From NCBI GenBank assembly GCA_003833135.1, contig QZLH01000998.1:1-47862 (forward strand): 47,862 nucleotides of DNA. Direction: 5' to 3'. The position numbers and the translations under genes are program-made. Source of the stretch: Oehlia diaphana (lineage: Eukaryota; Glomeromycota; Glomeromycetes; Glomerales; Glomeraceae). Position 1 is the first letter of the stretch, and each line of letters opens with the position of its first letter. A model generated the notes under the pieces. The model made no database searches. It saw nothing but the letters and a program-made list of their open reading frames with translations, and was not told the origin of the DNA. Positions 47,105 to 47,862 of this stretch are shown here, piece after piece.

Positions 47105-47398
47105 CTTTACTAAAAATGGCTAATTTTTTGAAATATTTTTATAGACTAGATACAATGGCTTTTAAAACAATTGTGCAATTATTTATAAAATTTTTAAAAT
47201 ATATCAAAATATACATAAGGTATTTTTGAATTTAAAATATCAAAATAATATCAAAGTTAATTTTATAGACCTAGATACAATACAATTACAAAATAATAAT
47301 AAAAGTATAATAAAACATTTTGATGTATTAAATGTATTTTAGTAGTATATTAAAATTATTACAAAATAATTTCAAAAAATTGGCCATTTTTAGTAAAG
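47105..47398. mobile_element. 294-bp terminal-inverted-repeat element
   Basis: The left end CTTTACTAAAAATGGCTAAT followed by TTTTTGAAATA is the inverted match of the right end (reverse complement CTTTACTAAAAATGGCCAAT followed by TTTTTTGAAATTATTT). That is about 30 bp with one or two differences. The interior contains the phrase TTTTATAGACTAGATACAAT twice with small differences. No target duplication is evident. Class unknown. Confidence 0.88.
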
Positions 47399-47630
47399 TC
47401 TATCTGTGTGCAATGTCTTAAAACTATGAATTCTTTTTTGACAAATATTCCAATAAATCTTTATACTTCCCATCCTGATGTTTGGTACTTATTACTTCAG
47501 ATATTGCTTATACAGGTTTTATCCTTATTTTAAATTATTGTTATATTACATTTATAATTATTAATTATACCCAGCAACAGCTAAAGCAAAGGTGCTGTTT
47601 ATTGCTTGCTAAACTTATTTTTATCTGTCC

Positions 47631-47862
47631 TAGGGATGGCAACGGTCACGGTCATTAACCGGTCATGACCGGTTATAACCGTGACCGATATCGGTCAATC
47701 AAAGGCTTCTGACTGACCGTTTAACTGACCAGTTTGACCGACCGTTTGACCGACCGTTTAACCGACCGTTTAACCGATTATTTAGCCAAATAACACTTTT
47801 TTTACGAACTTAATCAATAAAAAAAGATAAATAACTTTTTTTTGATTAAATTACACTTAACA
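47631..47862. mobile_element. Terminus of a GACCGTT-rich, hAT-like element, cut by the window end
   Basis: The segment starts TAGGGATGGCAACGGTCACG, a terminus style I associate with hAT-superfamily elements. It continues with many copies of GACCGTTTGACCGACCGTTT and of CGGTCATGACCGGTTATAAC in both orientations, as expected of subterminal binding repeats. The other end lies outside the window. Confidence 0.55.

Noticed and set aside
1..47862. tRNA, rRNA or CRISPR arrays
   Set aside because: I looked for T-loop GGTTCRA motifs with cloverleaf context, rRNA-like GC-rich conserved blocks and regularly spaced identical repeats; none were supportable. The organism type also argues against CRISPR.

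Overview
The window looks like nuclear DNA of an arbuscular mycorrhizal fungus (Glomeromycotina, Rhizophagus-like). It is extremely AT-rich with long A/T runs and sparse genes. The genes present belong to families known to be greatly expanded in these fungi: F-box/leucine-rich proteins, BTB-BACK-TLDc proteins and protein kinases. Short GT-AG introns are present. Most of the rest is decayed transposable elements and repeats. The species is inferred from gene families and composition, not from a marker gene.

Layout. 0-4 kb: gene-free AT-rich DNA with a long fold-back element at 1.3 kb. 4.1-5.7 kb: an intact F-box protein gene (minus) with a 12-bp minisatellite beginning 6 bp past its stop codon. 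9.1-9.9 kb: a two-exon gene of unknown function (minus). 10.2-14.8 kb: a tandem array of about five degenerate 1-kb units with no coding capacity. 15.4-23.9 kb: a transposon graveyard with two decayed pogo/Tigger transposases, one intact reading frame holding only the pogo DNA-binding half, a Tc1/mariner transposase split by a 170-bp MITE, and a 919-bp hAT-type non-autonomous element with an exact 8-bp target duplication. 24.7-29.1 kb: degenerate repeats marked by seven copies of a hairpin motif, with remnants of a coiled-coil ORF and of LINE-like endonuclease and reverse transcriptase. 31.6-35.3 kb: MITEs, a BTB remnant, an AT-rich repeat cluster and a 131-bp hAT MITE. 35.6-39.0 kb: an intact two-exon BTB-BACK-TLDc gene followed by a broken paralogue. 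39.8-42.2 kb: a degenerate kinase and a decayed repeat-family ORF split by another MITE. 42.7-44.0 kb: a string of short splice-site-bounded segments suggesting a micro-exon or non-coding spliced transcript. 44-47.9 kb: AT-rich DNA, a 92-bp minisatellite, a 294-bp terminal-inverted-repeat element and the end of a GACCGTT-rich element.

How it fits together. There is no operon logic. The three intact host-type genes are independent and all on the minus strand. BTB-TLDc and F-box proteins are usually substrate adaptors for cullin-RING ubiquitin ligases, so two of the three probably serve ubiquitin targeting. The BTB cluster (intact gene, broken paralogue and an isolated BTB remnant within 7 kb) shows local duplication followed by decay. 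The transposon layers can be partly ordered in time, because MITEs sit inside transposase or repeat-family ORFs and some target duplications are still exact.
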